From contig NZ_CP145606.1 of NCBI RefSeq assembly GCF_028776105.2, forward strand, positions 1,860,001 through 1,924,000: a DNA stretch of 64,000 nt. The letters are read 5' to 3'. This DNA comes from Neisseria leonii (GTDB lineage Bacteria > Pseudomonadota > Gammaproteobacteria > Burkholderiales > Neisseriaceae). This document shows, piece by piece, positions 45,877 to 54,548 of the stretch. The position numbers were made by a program, and so were the translations under genes. The notes beneath the pieces were generated by a model. The model worked only from the letters and a program-made list of their open reading frames with translations. It was not told where the DNA came from and did no database searches. Position 1 is the stretch's first letter. Each line of letters begins with the position of its first letter.

Positions 45877-48800
45877 ATGGTGCCGGAACAATATATTTTG
45901 GGTTTGGATTTGGGTATCGCTTCGGTCGGTTGGGCGTGTGTGTCGGTAGATGAAGACGAACAACCCGTCGGGCTGTTGGATTGCGGTGTGCGGACTTTCG
46001 AGCGGGCGGAAGTGCCGAAAACGGGCGACTCGCTGGCCAAAGCCCGCCGTGAAGCACGCAGTATGCGCCGCTTGATCCGCCGTCGGGCGCACCGCCTGCT
46101 GCGCTTGCGCCGCTTATTGAAGCATGAAGGCATCTTAACGGCGGCAAACTTCGGTTCAGACGGCTTGCCCGTCGGTTTGCCGGTTGATGTGTGGGGCTTG
46201 CGTGTGTCGGGTTTGGACAGAAAGCTGGAAGCGAAAGAGTGGGCGGCGGTGCTGCTGCATTTGGTCAAGCACCGGGGTTATCTGTCGCAGCGTAAAAGCG
46301 AAATGCAGACGGAAGACAAAGATCTGGGCAGACTACTGGCGGGCGTGACAGAAAACAGCCGGCTGTTGCAGCAGGAGGCGTACCGTACGCCCGCAGAATT
46401 GGCCGTGAACTGTTTTGCTCAGAAAAAAGACGGCCATATACGCAATAAAGGCGGCGATTATGCGCATACGTTCAACCGTTTGGATTTGCAGAAAGAACTG
46501 CATCTGCTGTTTGAAAAACAGCGGGCGTTCGGCAATGAATTTGCTTCAGAGCGGCTGGAAGATCAAGTCGATGATTTGCTGATGACGCAGCGCAGTGCCT
46601 TACAAGGCGATGCGGTGCTGGAAATGTTGGGTAAATGCACGTTTGAACCGTCCGAATACAAAGCGGCGAGAAATACTTATTCGGCAGGGCGTTTTATCTG
46701 GCTGACCAAGCTGAACAATCTGCGTATTCTGCATAACGGCGAAGAGCGTGCTTTAGACGCAGCTGAGCGAAAAATACTGTTGGACGAGCCGTATAAAAAA
46801 GCCAAACTGACTTATAAACGAGTACGCAAACTGCTGGATATGCCGTCTGATGCCGTATTTAAAGGGCTGCGCTACGGCAGGCAGGAAGACGGCATGAAAG
46901 CGGAAGACGGCGTGTTGATGGAAATGAAGGCCTACCACCAAATCCGCCAAGTTCTGGAAAAAGCGGGTTTGAAAACCGAATGGCAGGGTTTGGCCACGCA
47001 GCCCGATAAACTGGACGCAATCGGCACGGCATTTTCGCTGTATAAAACCGATGAGGATATTTTCAAGGCCTTACAAAAAATTCTTTCGGATAAAACAGCT
47101 GCCACATTGGTCAATGCTGGTTATTCATTTGGAGAAGTAGATGAATGCACTCCTCAACTTGAATTGATAACTGACGATGAGCTGACACCTTATTTGCGGG
47201 AAAAAATTTTACCTGATGGCGTACTTAAAGCACTGCTTGAAGGGATTTCATTTAGTGGATTTATTCATTTGTCAATCAAATCCTTAGCTAAAATCTTACC
47301 GTTTATGGAAAACGGTATGCGCTACGACGAGGCCTGTGCGGCCGTTTACGGCGACCACCGCGCGCTGAAAGAAAGCCGGAATAATCGACTGCTGCCGCCC
47401 ATTCAGGCAGATGATGTCCGCAATCCCGTTGTGTTGCGGACTTTGACGCAGGCGCGCAAAGTGGTAAACGAAATTATCCGCCGCTACGGTTCGCCGCAGC
47501 GTGTGCATATCGAAACGGCGCGCGAGCTGGGCAAATCTTTTCAAGATCGAAAAGAGATTGAAAAGCAACAGGAAAACAACCGAAAAGAGCGCGAACGGGC
47601 GGCGGCAAAATTCAAAGAGTTGTTCCCTGATTTCAGCGGCGAACCGAAATATGCCGATATTCTGAAAATGCGTCTGTACGAACAGCAGCAAGGCAAATGC
47701 CTGTATTCGGGTCTGCCGCTGGATTGCAGCCGTCTGAACGATAAAAACTATGTGGAAATCGACCATGCCCTGCCGTTTTCGCGAACTTGGGACAACAGTT
47801 TGAACAATAAAGTGCTGGTGTTGGGCAGTGAAAACCAAAAGAAACGCAACCAAACGCCGTATGAATATTTAGGCGGTGCGGAAAACAGCGAACGCTGGCG
47901 TGCTTTTCAGGCACGGGTGGCGGGCTGCAGGTTTCCGTTTACCAAGAAACAGCGGATTCAGACGGCTAAATTAGACAGCAAGGCCGAGCAGGGATTTTTG
48001 GATCGTAATCTGAACGATACACGCTATATTGCCCGTTTTTTGTGTCATTTCATCGAAGAAAACCTGCATTTGGAAGGCCGTGGAAAACGCCGTGTCTTTG
48101 CGTCCAACGGCCGGATTACCGCCATGCTGCGCGGCCGGTGGGGTTTGCAAAAAGATCGCGACAACGACCGCCATCATGCGCTGGATGCGGTGGTTGTAGC
48201 ATGTGCCACCGCTTCCATGCAGCAGAAAATCACCCGGGCCGTGCAGCGGCGGGAAACGTTGGAAGTGGTGGATAAGGAAACGGGCGAAGTGAAACAGCGT
48301 ATTCCCCAGCCGTGGGACTTTTTCCGTCAGGAAGTGATGATACGCGTGTTCAGCGACCGGCCGCGCGAGGAGTTGGCCGAAAAACTGCCCTCGCGTCCCG
48401 AAGCCCTGCATGAACACGTTACGCCGCTGTTTGTTTCCCGCGCGCCGAACCGCAAAACAACGGGGCAGGGGCATATGGAAACCGTGCGCTCGGCCAAAAG
48501 GTTGGGCGAGGGTGTCAGCATCGTTAAAAAACCGCTGACAGCCTTGAAGTTAAATGATATTGAGAAAATCGCCGGCTACAAAGAGAACCGCGAACCTGCG
48601 TTTTATGCGGCTTTGCGCGAACGGCTGGAAGCGCATAATGGTGATCCTGCCAAAGCCTTTGCCGAACCGTTTTACAAGCCTGCGAAAGGCGGCGGGCAGG
48701 GGGCTTTGGTGCGGTCGGTGCGGGTGGAAGAAACGCAGAAATCGGGCGTACCGGTACACGGGGGCAGCGGCATTGCCGATAATGCGACGATGGTGCGGGT

Positions 48801-49212
48801 GGATGTGTTCGGTAAAGGTGGGAAGAATTATCTGGTTCCGGTTTATACTTGGCAGGTAGCTAAGGGAATTTTGCCGAATCGGGCGGTAGTTGCCGGGAAA
48901 AATGAGCAGGAATGGGATATGATGGACGACAGTTATCAATTCCGTTTCACACTTTATCCGAATGATTTGATAAAAGTAGTCACTAAGAAAGACACATTTT
49001 TTGGTTATTATGTGGGCTTGGATAGGGCAACCGGTTCGATTACGCTTAAAGAACATGATACCGATAAGCGTAAGGGTAAAGACGGTATACATCGAGGCAT
49101 TGGTGTCAAAACCGTTGCCGTGTTTGAAAAATACCAAGTCGATGTTTTGGGTAAAACCATCAGCCCCTGCAAACCCGAAAAACGTCCCGAGCTGAAAAAC
49201 AGCCAATCCTGA
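45877..49212 (+). CDS. cas9: CRISPR-associated endonuclease Cas9, type II-C
   Basis: RNA-guided DNA endonuclease, 1111 residues (Nme1Cas9 has 1082). RuvC-I Asp11 is in [14 protein letters not shown], the Arg-rich bridge helix follows, RuvC-II Glu546 is in [12 protein letters not shown] Asp629-His630 and Asn653 in [14 protein letters not shown], and RuvC-III His767 and Asp770 in [10 protein letters not shown]. All catalytic residues are intact. About 41 residues (396-443) are inserted in the REC lobe relative to my recall of NmeCas9, in AT-rich DNA. The C-terminal PAM domain carries GLDRATG, like Nme2Cas9. The start at 45877 has AGGAG 6 bases upstream; an in-frame TTG at 45859 overlaps it. Confidence 0.97.
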   Translation: MVPEQYILGLDLGIASVGWACVSVDEDEQPVGLLDCGVRTFERAEVPKTGDSLAKARREARSMRRLIRRRAHRLLRLRRLLKHEGILTAANFGSDGLPVGLPVDVWGLRVSGLDRKLEAKEWAAVLLHLVKHRGYLSQRKSEMQTEDKDLGRLLAGVTENSRLLQQEAYRTPAELAVNCFAQKKDGHIRNKGGDYAHTFNRLDLQKELHLLFEKQRAFGNEFASERLEDQVDDLLMTQRSALQGDAVLEMLGKCTFEPSEYKAARNTYSAGRFIWLTKLNNLRILHNGEERALDAAERKILLDEPYKKAKLTYKRVRKLLDMPSDAVFKGLRYGRQEDGMKAEDGVLMEMKAYHQIRQVLEKAGLKTEWQGLATQPDKLDAIGTAFSLYKTDEDIFKALQKILSDKTAATLVNAGYSFGEVDECTPQLELITDDELTPYLREKILPDGVLKALLEGISFSGFIHLSIKSLAKILPFMENGMRYDEACAAVYGDHRALKESRNNRLLPPIQADDVRNPVVLRTLTQARKVVNEIIRRYGSPQRVHIETARELGKSFQDRKEIEKQQENNRKERERAAAKFKELFPDFSGEPKYADILKMRLYEQQQGKCLYSGLPLDCSRLNDKNYVEIDHALPFSRTWDNSLNNKVLVLGSENQKKRNQTPYEYLGGAENSERWRAFQARVAGCRFPFTKKQRIQTAKLDSKAEQGFLDRNLNDTRYIARFLCHFIEENLHLEGRGKRRVFASNGRITAMLRGRWGLQKDRDNDRHHALDAVVVACATASMQQKITRAVQRRETLEVVDKETGEVKQRIPQPWDFFRQEVMIRVFSDRPREELAEKLPSRPEALHEHVTPLFVSRAPNRKTTGQGHMETVRSAKRLGEGVSIVKKPLTALKLNDIEKIAGYKENREPAFYAALRERLEAHNGDPAKAFAEPFYKPAKGGGQGALVRSVRVEETQKSGVPVHGGSGIADNATMVRVDVFGKGGKNYLVPVYTWQVAKGILPNRAVVAGKNEQEWDMMDDSYQFRFTLYPNDLIKVVTKKDTFFGYYVGLDRATGSITLKEHDTDKRKGKDGIHRGIGVKTVAVFEKYQVDVLGKTISPCKPEKRPELKNSQS

Positions 49213-49217
49213 ACCGT

Positions 49218-49255
49218 AACGGCTGCGCCATCAAAAGCGCAGCCGTTTTGATTTT
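49218..49255 (+). terminator. Rho-independent terminator after cas9
   Basis: AACGGCTGCGC and GCGCAGCCGTT form an 11-bp stem with an 8-base loop and a T-rich tail, 6 bases after the cas9 stop. Confidence 0.88.
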
Positions 49256-49281
49256 GACCGGTTTGATTTTGAAAGACATTG

Positions 49282-49338
49282 AGGCCGTCTGAAAACAGAG
49301 TATCGCGGTGTACGGCCGCCCCGCTTTTCAGACGGCCT
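49282..49338 (+). terminator. DUS inverted pair between cas9 and cas1
   Basis: AGGCCGTCTGAAAA and its complement with a 29-base loop, 25 bases before the cas1 start. A second possible stop signal between effector and adaptation genes. Confidence 0.6.
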
Positions 49339-49362
49339 TCAACGGAACACGCGGAGAACATC

Positions 49363-50268
49363 ATGACTTGGCGCAGTATTCTGATCAGCAAACCGGCGAA
49401 GCTGTCCTTGCAGCGGCAGCACCTGCTGATCGAGCAGGAACACAGTATACCCGTACCGCTGGAAGATATTGCCGTGATTGTGATAGAGGCGCGCGAAGTG
49501 GTATTGACTGCCCCGCTCCTGTCCGCACTGGCGCAAAACGGCATTACCCTGCTGACGTGTGATGAACAGTTTCTGCCCTGCGGCCAATGGCTGCCGTTCG
49601 CCCGATACCACCGCTGCCTGAAAATTCTGAAACGGCAAATCGGCCAAACCCTGCCGCAGAAAAAACAGCTCTGGCAGCGGATTATCAAACAAAAAATCCG
49701 CAATCAGGCATGGCTGCTCGATATCAGCGGGCACGACATCGCCGCAGGCCGTCTGAATGCGTTGGCCGACGGCGTGAAGTCGGGCGACAAAACGTTTCAC
49801 GAAAGCCAGGCGGCCGCCCTGTACTTTCCCCTGCTGTTCGGCAGCGGGTTTACACGTGTTCAGACAAATGCCGTCAATGCCTGCCTGAATTACGGTTACA
49901 GCATCGTGCGTTCCGCCATTGCCCGTGCGCTGGTGCAATACGGTTTCCAGCCCGCGCTGGGGCTGCACCATTGTAGCGAGCTGAACGCTTTCAATCTGGC
50001 CGACGACTTCATTGAACCTTACCGCATATTGGTGGATTTATTCGCATACGAACATCACGGCCGGCTGCCCGAAACCTTAGATACAGCATGGAAAAGCCGT
50101 TTGATAGAGCTGCTGCATCATCAGATTGCGCTGGACGGCAGAACATTCAGCCTGCTCGCCGCCATCGACCGTACGGTACAGTCGTTTCAGACGGCCTTGA
50201 TACAGGGTGATGCGGCCGCTTTAAAGTTGCCCGAAATACTGCCGTTAAAGGTACAGAGTTATGACTGA
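49363..50268 (+). CDS. cas1: CRISPR-associated integrase Cas1, type II-C
   Basis: Integrates new spacers with Cas2. It has 301 residues. The metal-binding residues are Glu147 (in [11 protein letters not shown]), His203 (in GLHHCSELN) and Glu218 (in ADDFIEPYR), all present and spaced as in N. meningitidis Cas1. The ATG at 49363 follows GGAG; the open frame upstream is DUS-derived. It overlaps cas2 by 8 bases. Separated from cas9 by two terminators, so it may need a promoter of its own. Confidence 0.96.
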   Translation: MTWRSILISKPAKLSLQRQHLLIEQEHSIPVPLEDIAVIVIEAREVVLTAPLLSALAQNGITLLTCDEQFLPCGQWLPFARYHRCLKILKRQIGQTLPQKKQLWQRIIKQKIRNQAWLLDISGHDIAAGRLNALADGVKSGDKTFHESQAAALYFPLLFGSGFTRVQTNAVNACLNYGYSIVRSAIARALVQYGFQPALGLHHCSELNAFNLADDFIEPYRILVDLFAYEHHGRLPETLDTAWKSRLIELLHHQIALDGRTFSLLAAIDRTVQSFQTALIQGDAAALKLPEILPLKVQSYD

Positions 50269-50587
50269 GGCCAAATTTATGCGCCTGATCGTTTTCTTCG
50301 ATTTGCCCGTAACGACCGAGGCCAAGCGCAAAGCGGCCAACCGGTTCCGCCATTTTCTGCAAAAAGACGGTTACCATATGCTGCAACTGTCCGTTTATGC
50401 CCGCATCGTACGCGGCCGCGATGCGTTGCAGAAACACTACACCCGCTTGCAGAAAAACCTGCCAGAAGAAGGACAGGTGCGCTGTTTGGAAGTGACCGAA
50501 AAGCAATACGCGGGTATGCAGATGCTGATCGGCGACATCAAACCGCGTGAAAAAAAGGTCAATGCCGACCAATTATTGCTGTTTTGA
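50261..50587 (+). CDS. cas2: CRISPR-associated protein Cas2
   Basis: Partner of Cas1 in spacer acquisition, forming the central dimer. The 108 residues have a ferredoxin-like fold with [14 protein letters not shown] at the start (conserved Asp) and [13 protein letters not shown]. The start overlaps the cas1 end, indicating coupled translation. No cas4 or csn2 is present, which defines subtype II-C. The CRISPR array begins 63 bases after its stop. Confidence 0.95.
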   Translation: MTEAKFMRLIVFFDLPVTTEAKRKAANRFRHFLQKDGYHMLQLSVYARIVRGRDALQKHYTRLQKNLPEEGQVRCLEVTEKQYAGMQMLIGDIKPREKKVNADQLLLF

Positions 50588-50611
50588 AGCGGAATTTTAA
50601 CAAAAGAAAAA

Positions 50612-50646
50612 TGCCTGAAACCCCGATATGAAAAGGGTTTCAGGCA
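50612..50646 (-). terminator. Terminator of the crRNA transcripts
   Basis: TGCCTGAAACCC and GGGTTTCAGGCA form a 12-bp stem. On the minus strand it is followed by TTTTTCTTTT, while on the plus strand there is no T-run, so it stops transcripts leaving the array leftward. Confidence 0.85.
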
Positions 50647-50650
50647 GGGT

Positions 50651-52599
50651 ATTATAGCACTAAGAGATGAGAGAGGAAGCTACAACGGCATGGAACATGA
50701 TGCTGCGCCATGTGTTATTATAGCACTAAGAGATGAGAGAGGAAGCTACAACAGAACCTGCAATGTAGTTCTCAAATCTCGGATTATAGCACTAAGAGAT
50801 GAGAGAGGAAGCTACAACCAGGTGTTCCCGGCTCCGGTAAAACGTCCAATTATAGCACTAAGAGATGAGAGAGGAAGCTACAACTTACCTGTCGCTGTAT
50901 CCGACTGCTTTTCTATTATAGCACTAAGAGATGAGAGAGGAAGCTACAACTGCCGTTGATGACGGAATAGGCGGTTTTGCATTATAGCACTAAGAGATGA
51001 GAGAGGAAGCTACAACAAACGGCAATGCCCCCGCATGGCTGCTGAGATTATAGCACTAAGAGATGAGAGAGGAAGCTACAACTATGGGTATCAGATTGTG
51101 CAACCCGTTTGAATTATAGCACTAAGAGATGAGAGAGGAAGCTACAACAGGCTTGGGCGGGGGACGTCAAGATGTTCGATTATAGCACTAAGAGATGAGA
51201 GAGGAAGCTACAACTCCGCCAGCCCCCACACCAACACCGACACCGATTATAGCACTAAGAGATGAGAGAGGAAGCTACAACATCCGCACCGACACCCGTA
51301 CAGTTTCTGCAATTATAGCACTAAGAGATGAGAGAGGAAGCTACAACCTTTGTTATTTGCCAAAAGTTATACGAATTATTATAGCACTAAGAGATGAGAG
51401 AGGAAGCTACAACCAGCCGCCCGTGCGGCTGAGTCTTCGCGCCATTATAGCACTAAGAGATGAGAGAGGAAGCTACAACCGGCCGACACCAAGGCCGACG
51501 CCCGGGCGCATTATAGCACTAAGAGATGAGAGAGGAAGCTACAACTTTGATTCCCGCCGCGACAAATCCGCTGTTATTATAGCACTAAGAGATGAGAGAG
51601 GAAGCTACAACGCCTCTTCCGTACGGTATGCGCCGTTAACGATTATAGCACTAAGAGATGAGAGAGGAAGCTACAACGCCAAATGCCGAAAAACCGAACA
51701 AATCCTGATTATAGCACTAAGAGATGAGAGAGGAAGCTACAACCCGCCAGTATCAGGCGGCGGTAAAATTCTGATTATAGCACTAAGAGATGAGAGAGGA
51801 AGCTACAACTGCGCACACACCAGGTGGTTGGCACCCAATTATAGCACTAAGAGATGAGAGAGGAAGCTACAACTCGGTTTGTGTTCGGTTTGTGTCAAGC
51901 GGCATTATAGCACTAAGAGATGAGAGAGGAAGCTACAACGTCAGGAGCGGCAGGAGTTCGACGGTCTGTATTATAGCACTAAGAGATGAGAGAGGAAGCT
52001 ACAACCATCGCCAAAGTCCTCAATGCCCTAGGCGTATTATAGCACTAAGAGATGAGAGAGGAAGCTACAACGCATCAAGCGGTTTGACGCAGCACGAATG
52101 GATTATAGCACTAAGAGATGAGAGAGGAAGCTACAACATTCTGACGGAATGATGTGCGAATCGGATTATTATAGCACTAAGAGATGAGAGAGGAAGCTAC
52201 AACCTGACCGAATGATGCTGCACTTCACCGACGATTATAGCACTAAGAGATGAGAGAGGAAGCTACAACTGGCGGACGATGCCGACAGCCAGGCCGTCGA
52301 TTATAGCACTAAGAGATGAGAGAGGAAGCTACAACTACGCAGCCTTTCGATGCGTATCATCAGTAATTATAGCACTACGAGATGAGAGAGGAAGCTACAA
52401 CTACGCAGCCTTTCGATGCGTATCATCAGTAATTATAGCACTACGAGATGAGAGAGGAAGCTACAACATTTCAAATCGGCTGGGCTCTTTTTTCCGTATT
52501 ATAGCACTACGAGATGAGAGAGGAAGTTACAACGCTTTAAGGTGGCCGTCGGTAGGCTGTGCGATTGTAGCACTACGCGATGAGAGGGAAAGCTGCCAT
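50651..52599 (-). CRISPR. CRISPR array, 30 repeats of 36 bp and 29 spacers
   Basis: Repeats of 36 bp alternate with spacers of 30 bp (one of 31 at 51215-51245 and one of 28 at 51810-51837). On the plus strand each repeat starts ATTATAGCACTAAGAGATGA. On the minus strand the repeat starts GTTGTAGC and ends TGCTATAAT, an extended -10 box. Repeats 1-26 are identical. Repeats 27-29 have C in place of A (CTACGAG), and repeat 30 at 52564-52599 is strongly diverged. Spacers 26 and 27 are identical. crRNA is read from the minus strand, judged by tracrRNA pairing and by similarity to the N. meningitidis repeat. Confidence 0.98.
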
Positions 52600-52608
52600 T
52601 CAAGAAAC

Positions 52609-52652
52609 AAGGCCGTCTGAAAAGCCAACTGTCGGGAATTCCAGACGGCCTA
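52609..52652. terminator. DUS inverted pair at the right edge of the array
   Basis: AGGCCGTCTG and CAGACGGCCT around 22 bases, 10 bases beyond the last repeat. It may shield the array from transcription entering from the lipoprotein side. Confidence 0.6.
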
Positions 52653-52794
52653 TCTTTAAAATTGCAGATAAACGGCCGTGTGGGAAGCGGTGGCTTACAT
52701 ACAATTAAGTATTACTCGCATCTTGCATTTCTTTACCGGATTCTGCAATATATCAATTTTGTCATCTTTAAGCTAACTGATCGGGGAATCAAGT

Positions 52795-53466
52795 ATGACT
52801 ATGATGAAAACTGTTCTGACCTGTACGGCAGTATTCGGCCTGTTGGCCGGTTGTGCAACCGAATCTTCACGCAGCCTGGAAGTTGCCAAAGTGGCTTCAT
52901 ACAGCACGCCATACAGCGGCGTGCGTACCCCGGTTTCTATCGGGAGCTTTGACAACCGGTCCAGTTTCCAAAAAGGCGTATTCTCCGACGGCGAAGACCG
53001 TTTGGGCAGCCAGGCCAAAACCATTCTGGCGACACATTTGCAGCAGACCAACCGTTTCAATGTATTGAACCGCACCAATCTGAGCGCATTGAAACAGGAA
53101 GCCGGTATTTCCGGTAAAGCACAAAACCTGAAAGGCGCAAGTTATGTGGTTACCGGTGATGTGACCGAGTTCGGCCGTAAGGATGTAGGCGATCATCAGC
53201 TGTTCGGTATTTTGGGGCGCGGTAAATCGCAGATTGCTTATGCCAAAGTTGCTTTGAACATTGTTAATGTCCAAACTTCGGAAATCGTTTATTCCACGCA
53301 AGGTGCCGGAGAATATTCTCTTTCAAACCGTGAAATCATCGGTTTCGGCGGTACTTCCGGCTACGATGCGACTTTGAACGGCAAAGTGCTGGATTTGGCT
53401 ATTCGGGAAGCTGTGAACAATTTGGTACAAGCCGTTGATAACGGTGTTTGGCAGCCCAACCGCTAA
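52795..53466 (+). CDS. CsgG-family outer membrane lipoprotein
   Basis: A 223-residue lipoprotein. The signal peptide ends in the lipobox GLLAGC (Cys20), so it is lipidated. The mature part fits the CsgG/curli-assembly fold (IGSFDNRSSF, LGSQAKTILATHLQQTNRFNVLNR, SYVVTGDVTEFG, VALNIVNVQTSEIVYSTQGAGEYSLSNREI). It is close to the neisserial protein NMB1164 as I recall. A real curli system is absent. First gene of a three-lipoprotein operon; its role may be in envelope assembly or stress. Confidence 0.88.
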   Translation: MTMMKTVLTCTAVFGLLAGCATESSRSLEVAKVASYSTPYSGVRTPVSIGSFDNRSSFQKGVFSDGEDRLGSQAKTILATHLQQTNRFNVLNRTNLSALKQEAGISGKAQNLKGASYVVTGDVTEFGRKDVGDHQLFGILGRGKSQIAYAKVALNIVNVQTSEIVYSTQGAGEYSLSNREIIGFGGTSGYDATLNGKVLDLAIREAVNNLVQAVDNGVWQPNR

Positions 53467-53475
53467 GGAGGCCGT

Positions 53476-53844
53476 ATGAAAACAAAGATGACTTTCTGCG
53501 CTTTGCCTTTGACTGCTGCGCTTTTGCTGGCCGCTTGCGGTTCTGCGCCCAAGCAGATGTATTATTGGAAAGGCTATAATGCGGCCGTTTACGAGCGTTT
53601 GAAAAACGATGACGGTACGGTTGGCGGGCAAATCGGCAAAATGGAAAAGTATTTCGACGAAGCGGACCGCAAACAGCTGGCTGCCGCTCCGGGGGCGTAT
53701 GCGCATATGGGGCTGTTGCTGGCAGATGCGGGTCAAACCGATGCCGCCAAAGCGCAATTTGAAAAAGAGAAACAACAGTTTCCCGAGTCTGCCGTTTTTA
53801 TGGACTTTTTGTTGAAAAGTAAAACCAAAGGGGGTAATCAATGA
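53476..53844 (+). CDS. DUF4810 lipoprotein
   Basis: A 122-residue lipoprotein with lipobox LLLAAC. The mature part has YYWKGYNAAVYERLKNDDGTVGG and a helical C-terminal region with a TPR-like pattern (AYAHMGLLLADAGQTDAAKAQF). This is the DUF4810 family, found next to CsgG-like and GNA1162 proteins (NMB1163 in N. meningitidis, from memory). AAGGAGG precedes the ATG, and the stop overlaps the next start. Confidence 0.87.
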   Translation: MKTKMTFCALPLTAALLLAACGSAPKQMYYWKGYNAAVYERLKNDDGTVGGQIGKMEKYFDEADRKQLAAAPGAYAHMGLLLADAGQTDAAKAQFEKEKQQFPESAVFMDFLLKSKTKGGNQ

Positions 53845-54506
53845 AAATGATGAAATTTTTACTGCCTTTGGCCGCTGTTTTTGCTTTGGCCGCCTGCCAG
53901 ACCCATCAGCCCCAACCTTACGACTATACCGCGTTCAAAGAAAGCAAACCCGAATCCATTCTGGTTTTGCCGCCTTTGAACGAATCGCCGGATGTCAAAG
54001 CCACTTGGGGTATGCTGGCCGCAACGACCTTTCCGCTTGCCGAAGCGGGTTACTATGTATTTCCGGCGGCGGTTGTTGCGGAAACCTTCAAGCAAAACGG
54101 TTTAACCGATGCGGCCGATATGCACAATGTCAAATTGGACAAGTTGCGTGAAATTTTCGGGAATGATGCCGTGCTGTATGTAACGGTAAAAGATTACGGC
54201 ACCCGATACCAAATTATCCAAAGCATTACGACCGTAACCGCCGAAGCGAAATTGGTGGATGCGCGTAACGGTAAAGAGCTTTGGCGGGGTTCGGCAACCG
54301 CTTCCGATGCCGCCGATAAAAGCAATAACGGCATTTTGGCTGCTTTGATCGGTGCGGTTATCGACCAAGTTATCGGTACTTTGGGCGATAAAGGCTACGA
54401 TATGGCACAAACAGCCGGTGTACAGTTATTGTCCCCGCAAAGAGCCAACGGCATTTTATACGGCCCGCGTTCGCCGCATTATCAGAAAGAGCCCGGGCGG
54501 AAATAG
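53841..54506 (+). CDS. GNA1162-family lipoprotein (DUF799)
   Basis: A 221-residue lipoprotein, lipobox LAAC. It matches the meningococcal antigen GNA1162 (NMB1162): ILVLPPLNESPDVKATWG, YVFPAAVVAETFKQNGL and LYVTVKDYGTRYQIIQSITTV. The known structure of that protein is TolB/CsgG-like, and a role in transport has been suggested for it. The start overlaps the DUF4810 stop by 4 bases (ATGA). The conserved three-gene set suggests one complex in the envelope. Confidence 0.9.
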   Translation: MKMMKFLLPLAAVFALAACQTHQPQPYDYTAFKESKPESILVLPPLNESPDVKATWGMLAATTFPLAEAGYYVFPAAVVAETFKQNGLTDAADMHNVKLDKLREIFGNDAVLYVTVKDYGTRYQIIQSITTVTAEAKLVDARNGKELWRGSATASDAADKSNNGILAALIGAVIDQVIGTLGDKGYDMAQTAGVQLLSPQRANGILYGPRSPHYQKEPGRK

Positions 54507-54517
54507 CCCGATTCATC

Positions 54518-54548
54518 AAAAAGCAGAATCTTCGGGTTCTGCTTTTTG
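54518..54548 (+). terminator. Rho-independent terminator after the GNA1162 gene
   Basis: AAAAGCAGAA and TTCTGCTTTT form a stem with an 8-base loop and T-run. Confidence 0.9.

Noticed and set aside
51970..52036. Spacer 21 (reads IAKVLNALGV) as an antitoxin-gene target
   Set aside because: Ten residues are too few; the ALG pattern of addiction-module antidotes is too common to support it.
50690..52620. Open frames inside the CRISPR array encoding repeated IALRDERGSYN units
   Set aside because: They arise because repeat plus spacer is 66 bases, a multiple of three. No ribosome binding site, and the content is repeat and spacer.
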